Shown here piece after piece: positions 33,358 through 41,747 of a stretch of 64,000 nucleotides of DNA. The stretch is from CAVSRC01 sp963762605. GTDB taxonomy: Bacteria; Pseudomonadota; Alphaproteobacteria; Rhizobiales; Kaistiaceae. Every line of letters begins with the position of its first letter. Position 1 is the stretch's first letter. Made by a program: the position numbers and the translations under genes. The stretch is taken from the NCBI GenBank assembly GCA_963762605.1, contig CAVXLJ010000018.1, positions 124,001-188,000 of the forward strand. The letters run 5' to 3'. The notes below the pieces were generated by a model. It had not been told where the DNA came from. It made no database searches and saw nothing but the letters and a program-made list of their open reading frames with translations.

Positions 33358-33386
33358 GCGGAGATCAGGCTGTCAGGCAATCGGCC

Positions 33387-33881
33387 TCAAAGGTTGCACC
33401 AGTGCCAGTAGCTGTCGAAGCCCTTGAACTGGCCGGCATGCGGCCCGGACCACTGGAAGGACCGGTATTTGGCGGCGCAGGCATTCATCCAGTTGGGATC
33501 GCCGTAGCCGGGAGGGGGCGGACCCGGATCGTAGACCGGGGCCACGGGCGCAGGCGCCGGCCTGCTTCCCATGCAGTCCCAATAGGCCTGCTGGTAGACT
33601 TCCTTGCGCTTCTCCTGGTTGGCGACGCCACCGACAACCGCGCCGCCGACGCCGCCGATGGCCGCTCCGGTGCCGGCATTGCCGCCGGTCGAGCCGGCGA
33701 TCAACCCACCGCCGATGGCTCCCAGAAGGCCTCCGACGACGGCACCCTGGCCCGTCGGGGCATAGGCATCGGCCTGCTGCCGGGCGTAGGCGCGGCACTG
33801 ATAGTCGGATGCGGCGAGGGCGTTCCCCGCGAACAGGGTGACACCGGCCAATGCCGTCGCCGCCATCAAAAGCTTCTTCAT
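33387..33881 (-). CDS. Glycine-zipper envelope protein
   Basis: A 164-residue exported protein with a signal peptide (MKKLLMAATALAGVTLFAGNALA). A glycine-zipper region GAVVGGLLGAIGGGLIAGSTGG and GGVGGAVVGG (about residues 45-90) probably inserts in a membrane. A Pro-rich linker and a C-terminal YRSFQWSGPHAGQFKGFDSYWH follow. It resembles outer-membrane glycine-zipper (SmtA/Pcp-like) lipoproteins without the lipobox Cys. Start ATG 33881 with GGAG upstream. Confidence 0.8.
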   Translation of the reverse strand: MKKLLMAATALAGVTLFAGNALAASDYQCRAYARQQADAYAPTGQGAVVGGLLGAIGGGLIAGSTGGNAGTGAAIGGVGGAVVGGVANQEKRKEVYQQAYWDCMGSRPAPAPVAPVYDPGPPPPGYGDPNWMNACAAKYRSFQWSGPHAGQFKGFDSYWHWCNL

Positions 33882-34105
33882 CTTGCAACTCCTCGATTGC
33901 ACGCCCGCCGCACCTTGGCGCCGCGCGTCAAACGTCTCCACCGTCGAAGCCGGGAATTGCGGTCAAAACTGGGCGCTGCCCGGTCCGGATGGCTCGCCCT
34001 ATAGATAGGTGTCCGCCGATGAACGGCCTGTGAACGGTGTCACATCGGAAATCCGTCAAATTTCATGCCGGGCGCCAAGGCTTCGGCAAGGTTTGCCGGG
34101 CGGCT

Positions 34106-34798
34106 TCAGGCGGGGTCGCGGTGAGGCACGAGGTCGGTCAGCGAATCGATCACGAAGTCGGGCCGCATCGCCAGGCACGCTGCGGCATTGCCGTAGCCGT
34201 AGCTTGCCCAGCAGCAGGCAATGCCCGCCGCCTGCGCGAAGGCGATGTCGGCGGCGGTGTCGCCGACCATCAGACAGGCGCCGGGGTCGAGATCGTCGAA
34301 CAGCGGCCGCACGCGCTGGTGAAACGCCTGCGGGTCGGGTTTCAGCGGCACGCCCGGGTCGTCGGCGAGCACCGCGTGCATCTTGTCGAGAAGGCCGAAG
34401 CGCGCCAGCGCGGCTTCCAGTGCGGCGCGCCCCTTGTTGCTCATCACGACGACCGCCCGGCCGTCATGATGCAGGGCCGCAATCGTTTCGCGGACGCCGT
34501 CGTAGAGCGTCGTCATCTCGCGATCGATGTCGGGATAGAGCGCGCGATAGCGTGCGACGCACGCGGCGATCTCGGCGCGCGTGAGGCCTGGTGCCAGCGC
34601 GGCGACGGCCACGTCCAGCGGCGCGCCGCTGCCGATGACCGCATCGGCGTCTGCCTCGCCAACGGTCGTGCCATGTTCCTGTACGGCGCGCACCAGGCAG
34701 GCGCGGGCGGCCGGCCGCGTGGCGGCGATCGTCCCGTCGAAATCGAACAGATAGACTCGGAATCCTTTGCGGCGGGCGTCCGTTGCGCCCACGGCCAT
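34106..34798 (-). CDS. HAD-family hydrolase, phosphoglycolate-phosphatase-like
   Basis: A 230-residue HAD subfamily IA phosphatase. Motif I is LFDFDGTIA (near residue 17), motif II VVVMSNKG, motif III KPDPQAF and motif IV GDTAADIAFA. The helical cap lies between motifs I and II. Gph-like enzymes clear 2-phosphoglycolate or related phosphomonoesters, but the substrate here is inferred only from the subfamily. The gene starts three bases past the dksA stop, so it is the second gene of a dksA operon. Confidence 0.87.
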   Translation of the reverse strand: MAVGATDARRKGFRVYLFDFDGTIAATRPAARACLVRAVQEHGTTVGEADADAVIGSGAPLDVAVAALAPGLTRAEIAACVARYRALYPDIDREMTTLYDGVRETIAALHHDGRAVVVMSNKGRAALEAALARFGLLDKMHAVLADDPGVPLKPDPQAFHQRVRPLFDDLDPGACLMVGDTAADIAFAQAAGIACCWASYGYGNAAACLAMRPDFVIDSLTDLVPHRDPA

Positions 34799-34801
34799 GC
34801 C

Positions 34802-35218
34802 TCAGTCGTCCCGGTAGACCCGCTCGCGGCGCTCGTGGCGCTCCTGGGCCTCGATGGAGAGCGTGGCGATCGGCCTTGCGTCGAGCCGCTTCAGGCTGAT
34901 CGGCTCGCCGGTCTCCTCGCAATAGCCGTAGGTGCCGTCCTCGATACGCCCCAGAGCCGAATCGATCTTGGCGATCAACTTGCGCTGGCGGTCGCGCGCC
35001 CTCAACTCGATGGCGCGGTCGGTCTCGGACGACGCGCGGTCGGCGAGGTCGGAGTGGTTCTGGTTCTCGTCCTGCAGATGCTGGAGCGTCTCCCGCGCCT
35101 CGCGCAGGATCTCTTCCTTCCATGCCAGCAGCTTCTGGCGGAAATACTCGCGCTGGCGTTCGTTCATGAACTCTTCGCTGTCGGTGGGACGGTACTCGTC
35201 AACGCGCGCACGCGGCAT
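34802..35218 (-). CDS. dksA: RNA polymerase-binding factor DksA
   Basis: A 138-residue DksA. The coiled coil (about residues 33-95) has the tip DRA at residues 60-62, matching the Asp-x-Ala that enters the RNA polymerase secondary channel. The zinc-finger region TYGYCEETGEPISLKRLDARP keeps only one of the four zinc cysteines (Cys100; Thr103, Ser121 and the last one are replaced), so it is a zinc-independent type. It works with ppGpp to reset rRNA and amino-acid promoters. Start ATG 35218. Confidence 0.92.
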   Translation of the reverse strand: MPRARVDEYRPTDSEEFMNERQREYFRQKLLAWKEEILREARETLQHLQDENQNHSDLADRASSETDRAIELRARDRQRKLIAKIDSALGRIEDGTYGYCEETGEPISLKRLDARPIATLSIEAQERHERRERVYRDD

Positions 35219-35352
35219 GCAAAGACCCTCATATCTGCTGCAATGCGCGCGGAATATAGCGGCGTAAATCATTCCGGACAATAACTGTCCGTTGACACTC
35301 CCGTGACGTTCGCGCAGATCGCGAAACGGCAGGATTTCAGCCGTTTTTGGCG

Positions 35353-36309
35353 TCAGGTCGAACGCCGCGTGGTGATCTCGTCGAGCAGGCGGGCCATCTC
35401 GCGCTCAAGGTCGCTGACCTTGTTGGCGGTCCCGACGGGTGCCGTCTCCCCCTCCATGGCTGTCTCGGGGGCCTCCATGTCGCCGAGATCGAGCGCGGAT
35501 TGGCGGGCGGCTTCGGCGGCTTCCTGTTCGGCTTCGGCAAAGGTTGCCGGCGGCGGCGTTTCCGGTTCTGGCGAAGGCGCGGGCGGCGCGGCATCCGCGG
35601 TCATCACCTCGGAGAGGAGCAATTCGGCCGCCGGCTCTTCCGCTACGTTCGGCGGCGTCGGCTCGTATCCCGCCGTCGGCTCCTGCGGCTGCAACCGGGT
35701 CGGGCGCTGCGGTTCGACAAAGGTTGCGGTTGCAACCGGCGCGGCTGCCGGCGCGTCTTCGATGGTGGCCGCGGGCGCCTGCAGCGGCTGCACCGGGCGA
35801 ACCTCGGCCCGCCCACTACGGAAGGCGGCCGGACGCGGGGCGCTGCGGGCTACGGGGAAGGGGATCGGTGCGTCAGCCGAGGGCTCGCCCGTGCCGGCCG
35901 CCTCCTCGGCTGGCTGGACATCCGTCTCGGCTGCCGGCGGCGGCTCGATCGGGGTCTGCAGCGCCGCACGCGCGGCGGCCAGCTGAGCAGCCTGCTGGGG
36001 GCCGCGCTGGCGGACGCGGTGGATGGTGCCCTCGACGACGACGTCGCTGGGGCCGCCGATCAGCAGCAGATGCTCGACATTGTCGCGCCGCACCAGGACC
36101 AGCCGGCGGCGGCGATCAACCGGCAGGGCATCGATCATGGCCAGCCGCGGCACCCGTCCGCGGCCAATTCCGCCGATATGGACGCGGGAATAGCGCCGCA
36201 CGAACCACCAGACAGCGCCGATCAGGGCAAGGACGATGACGACGGTGAGCAGAAACTGCGCTACCACCGCACCCCATTCTCCGAAGATCGGTACCAGCAT
36301 ATCCCGCAT
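35353..36309 (-). CDS. FliO-like membrane protein
   Basis: A 318-residue protein. One membrane helix at residues 14-38 is followed by a FliO-type cytoplasmic domain, GRVPRLAMIDALPVDRRRRLVLVRRDNVEHLLLIGGPSDVVVE (about residues 50-94). The remaining 220 residues are Ala/Pro/Glu-rich and low-complexity. FliO belongs to the flagellar export apparatus, but no flagellar genes are here, and proteins of this form are common as orphans in Hyphomicrobiales. The function is therefore uncertain. Confidence 0.72.
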   Translation of the reverse strand: MRDMLVPIFGEWGAVVAQFLLTVVIVLALIGAVWWFVRRYSRVHIGGIGRGRVPRLAMIDALPVDRRRRLVLVRRDNVEHLLLIGGPSDVVVEGTIHRVRQRGPQQAAQLAAARAALQTPIEPPPAAETDVQPAEEAAGTGEPSADAPIPFPVARSAPRPAAFRSGRAEVRPVQPLQAPAATIEDAPAAAPVATATFVEPQRPTRLQPQEPTAGYEPTPPNVAEEPAAELLLSEVMTADAAPPAPSPEPETPPPATFAEAEQEAAEAARQSALDLGDMEAPETAMEGETAPVGTANKVSDLEREMARLLDEITTRRST

Positions 36310-36601
36310 TTCTCGCCTCCTGCCGTTTCATGCGGTTCCGCGGCGAACATGGCGGATCGGTGATCGGCGACCGGGCGACGAATCACCGGGATTGAAGACT
36401 TTTCCGGTGAACCGGCGTCCAATGCAAGGGTTGCCGCCGCTTCACGCGTTTGGTGGCCCGGCCTTCGTCCGCCGCTTGTCGACGACGGCCGCAATTGAAT
36501 TCTGGCACTTTCCCCACCATCCTCGCACACGAGGCGTTAACATTGATTCTCCGCACGCATCCACCGCAATCGGCAAAGACAGGAGGCGATGAGCGGCCGG
36601 C
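36310..36601. other. Divergent intergenic region upstream of cckA
   Basis: About 290 bases between the FliO-like gene and cckA. It should hold both promoters. I checked for a full CtrA box near the GTTAAC at about 36536 and found only a half-site. Nothing else is evident. Confidence 0.4.
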
Positions 36602-39139
36602 ATGAGTGATCGCGCCACGCAACCGGTCCGCGCCGAGCCGCTGGTCGACCGTCCCGGCCGCATCACCGGCGCCGGGCGGCTGATCATCCTCGCCTTCGGG
36701 CTGGTCGGTGTCTCCATCGGCCTGACGCTGATGGCGCCGGACCGGGCGCAGCCCTTCGTGCTCGGCCTGCTCGCCATTCTCGCCGTCATCGGGGTGATCA
36801 CGCTGCTGGCCGGTGCCATCGGGCTGGTGCGCTTCGGCGGCCGGGGGGCAAGCGACGATCTCGGCAAGCTGTTCGCCGATGCCATGGCCGAGGGCGTGCT
36901 GATCACCGGCCGCGACGGCAGCATCGTCTATGCCAATCGCGCCTATGCCGATCTGATCGGCGCCACGGACGCCAGTGAGGCGCGCGCGCTGGAGCGCGTC
37001 ATGGTCGGCAATCCGGAGGCGGCGGAAGCGCTCTACCGCCTTGCCCAGGAGTTGCGCGAAGGCCGCGCGGGAACGGAAGAGGTGCGCATGCTGGCGCCGC
37101 TTTCCGGCGGCGAGGGCAGCGGCGCCCACTGGTACCGCATCGCCGCCAGGCCACTGCCGGCCGCCAGCAAGCGCAAGGCGCTGACCGCCTGGACGCTGAC
37201 CGACATTTCCGCCGAGCGTGCCCGCCAGGAGGCGATGTTCCAGCAGCTCCAGCATGCCATCGACTATCTCGACCATGCGCCGGCCGGCTTCTTCTCGGCC
37301 GAGCCCGACGGGCGCATCGTCTACATGAACGCGACGCTGGCCGAATGGCTGGGCATCGATCTGGCCCGTTTCGACGCCGGCGCGCTCAAGCTCACCGACA
37401 TCGTCCAGGGCGACGGCATCGCGCTGCTTGCCGCGCCGCCGGCCGACGACGAGATGCGCAACCGCACCGCGCTCATCGACCTCGACCTGCAGCGTGCCAA
37501 CGGCCAGAGCCTGCCGGTGCGCCTGCTGCACCGGGTGCCGGTGACCGTCGACGGGGCGCCGGGCGCCACCCGCACGGTGGTGCTCAACCGCTCGCCCGGC
37601 GAGGAAGTGTCGGAGGCGCTGCGCGCGGCCGAGGTGCGCTTCGCCCGCTTCTTCAACAACACGCCGATCGCCATTGCGGCGATCGACCGCCGCGGTCGCA
37701 TCGGGCGCACCAATGCGCCCTTCCTGCGCATGTTCCCCGGTGTGCGCCCCGACGCCACGCGCGCGCTCACCGATCTGGTCGCCGATCAGGACAAGCCCAA
37801 CCTGTCGGCCGCGCTGGCATCCGCCGCGGAGGGCGCCGGCGTGGTGCCGGCGATCGACGCGACGCTGGCCGGCGAGGGCCAGCGCTCGGGCCGCTTCTTC
37901 ATCAATCCGGTCGCCGAAGGCGCCGGCGGCAGCGAGATGGTGATCGTCAACGTCATCGACATCACCGAGCAGCGGGCGCTGGAGCATCAGGTGCGCCAGC
38001 AGCAGAAGATGGAATCGGTCGGCCAGCTCGCCGGCGGCATCGCGCACGATTTCAACAACGTGCTGACCGCCATCATCGGCTTCTCCGACCTGCTCCTGGC
38101 CAACCATCGGCCGAGCGACCCGTCCTTCCAGGACATCATGAACATCAAGCAGAACGCCAACCGGGCCGCCGGCCTGGTGCGCCAGCTGCTTGCCTTCTCG
38201 CGCCGCCAGACGCTCAGGCCCCAGGTGCTCACTCTGTCGGACACGCTCTCCGACCTGTCGATGCTCTTGCAGCGGCTGCTTGGCGAGAGCGTGAAACTGG
38301 AGCTGGTCCACGGCCGCGACCTGTGGCCGGTCAAGTTCGACCTCAACCAGTTCGAACAGGTGATCGTCAATCTCGCCGTCAACGGCCGCGATGCCATGCC
38401 CAAGGGCGGCACCATGAGCATCCGCACCCGCAACCTGCCGGGGAGGGAAGTCGCGGCCTTCGGCTACAGCCCACTGCCGCAAGTCGATTACGTCATGATC
38501 GAGGTCGAGGACACCGGCAGCGGCATGAGCCCGGAGGTGCAGGCCAAGATCTTCGAGCCGTTCTTCTCGACCAAGGACGTCGGCAAGGGCACGGGCCTGG
38601 GCCTGTCGACCGTCTACGGCATCGTCAAGCAGACCGGCGGCCACGTCTACTTCACCAGCGAGGTCGGCAAGGGCACGACCTTCCGCATCTTCGTGCCGCG
38701 CTACGTGCCGGCCGAGGGCGAGGTCGTCGCCGGCCAGGTCGAGGTTGCCGCCGAGATCACCGATCTCACCGGTACGGCGTCGATCCTCCTGGTCGAGGAC
38801 GAGGAGGCGGTGCGCGCCTTCGCGGCCCGTGCGCTCACCTCGCGCGGCTACAAGGTGTCGGAGGCGGCTTCCGGCATCGAGGCGCTGGAGGTGATGAAGG
38901 AGGTCGGCGGCGATATCGACCTGGTCGTCTCCGACGTGGTCATGCCCGAGCTCGACGGCCCCTCGCTCCTGAAGGAGCTGCGCAAGACGCGGCCGGACCT
39001 GAAGATCATCTTCGTCTCCGGCTATGCCGAGGAGGCCTTCCGCAAGAATCTTCCCGAGAACGAGAAGTTCCACTTCCTGCCCAAGCCCTTCTCGCTGAAG
39101 CAGCTCGCCGTGGCGGTCAAGGAGACGCTGGGAAGGTAG
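36602..39139 (+). CDS. cckA: Hybrid sensor histidine kinase CckA
   Basis: An 845-residue cell-cycle kinase. Two membrane helices lie at about residues 25-45 and 52-77, PAS-like domains at about 85-210, 230-330 and 350-460, and the phosphorylated His482 is in IAHDFNNVLTAIIGF. The ATPase domain has NLAVNGRDAM and DTGSGM followed by KGTGLGLSTVYG. The receiver domain carries Asp778 in SDVVMPELDG, ending with LPKPFS. CckA feeds phosphate through ChpT to CtrA and CpdR. The gene is monocistronic, with a complex hairpin region downstream. Confidence 0.95.
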   Translation: MSDRATQPVRAEPLVDRPGRITGAGRLIILAFGLVGVSIGLTLMAPDRAQPFVLGLLAILAVIGVITLLAGAIGLVRFGGRGASDDLGKLFADAMAEGVLITGRDGSIVYANRAYADLIGATDASEARALERVMVGNPEAAEALYRLAQELREGRAGTEEVRMLAPLSGGEGSGAHWYRIAARPLPAASKRKALTAWTLTDISAERARQEAMFQQLQHAIDYLDHAPAGFFSAEPDGRIVYMNATLAEWLGIDLARFDAGALKLTDIVQGDGIALLAAPPADDEMRNRTALIDLDLQRANGQSLPVRLLHRVPVTVDGAPGATRTVVLNRSPGEEVSEALRAAEVRFARFFNNTPIAIAAIDRRGRIGRTNAPFLRMFPGVRPDATRALTDLVADQDKPNLSAALASAAEGAGVVPAIDATLAGEGQRSGRFFINPVAEGAGGSEMVIVNVIDITEQRALEHQVRQQQKMESVGQLAGGIAHDFNNVLTAIIGFSDLLLANHRPSDPSFQDIMNIKQNANRAAGLVRQLLAFSRRQTLRPQVLTLSDTLSDLSMLLQRLLGESVKLELVHGRDLWPVKFDLNQFEQVIVNLAVNGRDAMPKGGTMSIRTRNLPGREVAAFGYSPLPQVDYVMIEVEDTGSGMSPEVQAKIFEPFFSTKDVGKGTGLGLSTVYGIVKQTGGHVYFTSEVGKGTTFRIFVPRYVPAEGEVVAGQVEVAAEITDLTGTASILLVEDEEAVRAFAARALTSRGYKVSEAASGIEALEVMKEVGGDIDLVVSDVVMPELDGPSLLKELRKTRPDLKIIFVSGYAEEAFRKNLPENEKFHFLPKPFSLKQLAVAVKETLGR

Positions 39140-39529
39140 GGCTCGTTACGTCGCCCCTCGCGCCTCTTCACCTCTCCCGCCCGAAGTCGGATCTATCCGA
39201 CTTCGGTACTCTTTGATGCCGAACTCGGGTGAACCCGAGTTCGGCGGGGAGAGGTCGCGCCGAAGGCGCGGGTGAGGGGGAAGAAGCCCCAAGCCGCTCG
39301 GGCCCACCAAGAGCATGCTCCCGACCCAAGCCGTTCGTCCCCGCCTCCGAGCGGGGACCCAGGCCGGAATAACCCTGGTCCGCAGTGCCTGATGTCAGTC
39401 TCGCCTTCATGCCCGATCGGGGCCGGGCATGAACGGTGCTTGGGGCAAGGCGGTGCCCCACGCTCCCGTGTCTTCCCGGCGGGGCCTGCCCCCGACCTGA
39501 TCGGGGGCCGGAATCGACGCGGCGCCCTT
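39140..39529. other. Hairpin-rich intergenic region after cckA
   Basis: This 390-base gap has no coding frame with gene-like features. It is packed with inverted repeats. Besides the composite element at 39168-39260, hairpins are seen at about 39340-39362 (GTCCCCGC/GCGGGGAC arms) and about 39410-39432 (CATGCCCG/CGGGCATG arms). It looks like accumulated intergenic repeat elements of the kind common in Hyphomicrobiales. Confidence 0.6.
39168..39260. repeat. Composite palindromic element (nested hairpins)
   Basis: Two perfect hairpins stand side by side. The first has an 11-bp stem (39181-39191 with 39196-39206) and a TCTA loop. The second has a 12-bp stem (39218-39229 with 39234-39245) and a TGAA loop. 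They are enclosed by near-perfect outer arms, ACCTCTCCCGCC and GGCGGGGAGAGGT, giving a cloverleaf-like fold. A third short hairpin (CGCGCC/GGCGCG) follows. It may also slow or end cckA transcription. Confidence 0.7.
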
Positions 39530-39817
39530 TCACGCCCGCTCAAGATAGCGCCGCAGTTCCCGTTCGAATTCGGGGAAGTAGCGCGCGATCACGGTCACGT
39601 CGAAGCGGCCGAGGATCAACTCCTTGGGCTCGCGGTCGAGCAGGAAGCGGAACGCCGCCTCGACGACAGCCACCGGCGTCGCCTTGCCGGCGGCGAGGCG
39701 CTCGTATGTCTCCCGGGTCATGGTCACATGGTGACGGGTCTCTCCGCCGCCGCCCTCGGAGACGACCACGTCGAATGCGAGCGGGTCATCGCCGCTGGTG
39801 TGGATGACTTGGATCAT
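39530..39817 (-). CDS. Small conserved hypothetical protein (intact copy)
   Basis: A 95-residue protein: MIQVIHTSGDDPLAFDVVVS, then TRHHVTMTRETYERLAAGKAT, then a conserved C-terminus FRFLLDREPKELILGRFDVTVIARYFPEFERELRRYL. No named family is recognised. The start is ATG 39817. A decayed relative lies 0.5 kb away at 40340-40552, which shows the gene was duplicated locally. Confidence 0.75.
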   Translation of the reverse strand: MIQVIHTSGDDPLAFDVVVSEGGGGETRHHVTMTRETYERLAAGKATPVAVVEAAFRFLLDREPKELILGRFDVTVIARYFPEFERELRRYLERA

Positions 39818-39909
39818 GGTGCTTCCCTTCGCAAGCCGGCCTGCGGCCAGCCCAAAGGGAAGGGCAGCGCGCCGTGGCGGTCAAGGAGGGGATGGGGCGC
39901 TAGCGGCCT

Positions 39910-40233
39910 TCAAGGCATGGGAGCTTCGCCGCGGGGCGGCGTCTTGCCCTGCCAGTCGGCGCCCTGCAATGCTGGGTCGGCGTATTGGCCGATGGCGGGC
40001 CGGTAGCCGCCATAGTCGCGGTTGCGCCGTTCCGGATCGAGATGGGGGCTGTCGGGCGCGATCCAGACGAACCTCGCCCGGGCCTCGGGCGTCGGCGGTT
40101 CTTCGACCGGTTTCAGCGCCTCGAAGTTGGGCCTCTCCGGCAGCTCGCCGGCGTGGGCAGCGCCGATCGTGCTGCCGGCATCGGCCTTCGCGACCATGCG
40201 GGCATAGGCGGTGAAATGCTTGTCCCTGTACAT
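39910..40233 (-). CDS. Hypothetical protein
   Basis: A 107-residue protein starting MYRDKHFTAYARMVAKADAG behind AAAGGAGG, a strong ribosome site. The C-terminus is rich in charged residues and ends RNRDYGGYRPAIGQYADPAL. It is soluble, without a recognised motif. It sits between the two copies of the duplicated small gene on the same strand. Confidence 0.65.
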   Translation of the reverse strand: MYRDKHFTAYARMVAKADAGSTIGAAHAGELPERPNFEALKPVEEPPTPEARARFVWIAPDSPHLDPERRNRDYGGYRPAIGQYADPALQGADWQGKTPPRGEAPMP

Positions 40234-40339
40234 GCTGGGCCTCCTTTGTTGCGTGCGGGCGCCACGCCGCGTTCCAACCCCGGCAGACGGCGAAGGTTCC
40301 CGACAGGCGGCGCGTCAGCGCGAGCACTTCCGTCGCCGC

Positions 40340-40552
40340 TCACGACCACAAGAGGTAGCGCCGCAGCTCCGGTTCGAACTTCGGGAAATAGGGCGCAATC
40401 ACCGTCAGGTCGAAGCGGCCGAGGATCGATTCCTTCGGCGCGCGGTCGTGCAGGAAGCGGAACGCCGGCCCCGTCGTTCGAACGTCTCCCGCGCGACCGT
40501 CACATGGTGGGGGCTCACGCCCGCCGGAAGCCTGCGTTGACACAAATCTCAT
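40340..40552 (-). pseudogene. Decayed paralogue of the 95-residue gene
   Basis: The C-terminal frame reads FRFLHDRAPKESILGRFDLT, then VIAPYFPKFEPELRRYL, closely matching the intact copy at 39530-39817. Upstream, HHVTVARETFERR is readable in a different frame, matching HHVTMTRETYERL. The roughly twelve codons between the two parts are missing and the frame is broken. It is a duplicate that lost function. Confidence 0.75.
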
Positions 40553-40561
40553 ATTGTATGA
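40549..40561. promoter_or_regulatory. Small palindrome upstream of the sugar ABC operon
   Basis: TCATA and TATGA flank a 3-base centre, about 127 bases before the binding-protein gene. The AT-rich symmetric site resembles a GntR-type operator in shape, but the evidence is only the symmetry and location. Confidence 0.25.
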
Positions 40562-40687
40562 TGGTTGCTCCGCCGATCAGGGCGACGATCGGCAAGCGCT
40601 ATGGCGACGGCGCGCGCGTAGATGAGGGAAGATCCCGCCATCAGTCCGTCGCCAATTCACCAGCACAAAACATATCGGAGGACATCC

Positions 40688-41650
40688 ATGCGCTATGCAA
40701 GTGGAGTTGCCGCCGCAATTGCGGCCGGCCTTACCTTGAACGTCGCCGCCTTTTCGCCGGCGCTTGCTGCCGACAAGCCGACGCTCGCGTTCGTCGCCAA
40801 CGTCGCGTCTGACTTCTGGAAGGCGGCCGAGGCCGGCATGAGGAAAGCCCAGACCGAGCTGCCGAACTACAATCTCGAATTCAAATACCCGGCTCAGGGA
40901 ACCACCGCTGACCAGCAGCGCCTGTTCGAGGATCTGGTGTCCTCCGGCGTCAAGGCGATCATCGCCTCGGTCGTTGATCCCAAGGCGACTGACCTGATCA
41001 ACAAGATCGCCGCGCAGACGGACTTCTTCACCACCGATTCGGACGCGCCGCAGTCGAACCGCATCGCCTATGTCGGCTCGTCCAACGTGCTGGCCGGCAA
41101 GCAGGCCGCGGATATCGCCAAGAAGGCGATGCCCAACGGCGCCAAGTGCATGGGCTTCGTCGGTCTGCTCGATGCCGCCAACTACAAGGAGCGCGCCCAG
41201 GGCTTCGTCGAAGGGCTGAAGGGCACCAAGATAACGCTCGTCGATACGCGGGCCGACGGCGGCGACCAGACCAAGGCCAAGAGCAATGTCGAGGATGTGC
41301 TGACGGCCGATCCCTCCATCAACTGCATGGTCGGCTTCTATTCCTACAATACGCCGCAGATCTATCAGGCGCTCAAGGAATCCGGCAAGCTCGGTCAGAT
41401 CACGGTAGTCGGCTTCGACGATGATCCGATCACGCTCGGCGGCGTCGCGGACGGCAGCATCGCCGGCACCGTGGTGCAGCAGCCGTTCGAATGGGCCTAT
41501 CAGGGCTTCAAGATGATGGCGGCCTATGTCGGCGGCGACAAGTCGGTGATCCCGGCCAATGGGCTCGACATCGTGCCGACCAAGATCCTCTACAAGGCTG
41601 ATATCCCGGCCTATGAGGCCAATCTCAAGGCAATGGCTTCCGGCAAGTGA
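40688..41650 (+). CDS. Ribose-type sugar ABC transporter, substrate-binding protein
   Basis: A 320-residue periplasmic protein with a signal peptide (ending SPALA near residue 27). The mature part begins DKPTLAFVANVASDFWKAAEAGM, with DSDAPQSNRIAYVGSSN and TVVGFDDDPITLGGVADGSI, typical of cluster-B (RbsB-like, Peripla_BP_4) binding proteins. It delivers a sugar or polyol to the permease downstream. The start at ATG 40688 has GGAGGA in front. The following stem-loop probably lets it be made in excess over the membrane parts. Confidence 0.92.
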   Translation: MRYASGVAAAIAAGLTLNVAAFSPALAADKPTLAFVANVASDFWKAAEAGMRKAQTELPNYNLEFKYPAQGTTADQQRLFEDLVSSGVKAIIASVVDPKATDLINKIAAQTDFFTTDSDAPQSNRIAYVGSSNVLAGKQAADIAKKAMPNGAKCMGFVGLLDAANYKERAQGFVEGLKGTKITLVDTRADGGDQTKAKSNVEDVLTADPSINCMVGFYSYNTPQIYQALKESGKLGQITVVGFDDDPITLGGVADGSIAGTVVQQPFEWAYQGFKMMAAYVGGDKSVIPANGLDIVPTKILYKADIPAYEANLKAMASGK

Positions 41651-41657
41651 ACCAAAC

Positions 41658-41683
41658 GGCCCGACCTCGCTCGAGGTCGGGCC
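41658..41683 (+). terminator. Stem-loop between binding-protein and ATPase genes
   Basis: A 10-bp perfect stem (41658-41667 with 41674-41683, GGCCCGACCT/AGGTCGGGCC) with a 6-base loop lies 8 bases past the stop. There is no T-run, so it more likely protects the upstream mRNA or attenuates than stops transcription fully. Confidence 0.55.
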
Positions 41684-41747
41684 ATCCCATCCCCGGCTTG
41701 CTCATCGCTTGTGCGGCCGCTCGCGGCATGCCTACTCTTGATCCGAG

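Noticed and set aside
36530..36550. A CtrA box upstream of cckA
   Set aside because: Only one TTAA half-site (in GTTAAC) is present; the second half at the right spacing is missing.
36383..39073. An 896-codon open frame on the minus strand
   Set aside because: It is antisense to cckA, whose domains are unmistakable. Long antisense frames are common at this GC content.
40537..40565. A TTGACA-based promoter for the sugar ABC operon
   Set aside because: No acceptable -10 hexamer lies 16-18 bases downstream; the nearest TATGAT is only 14 bases away.
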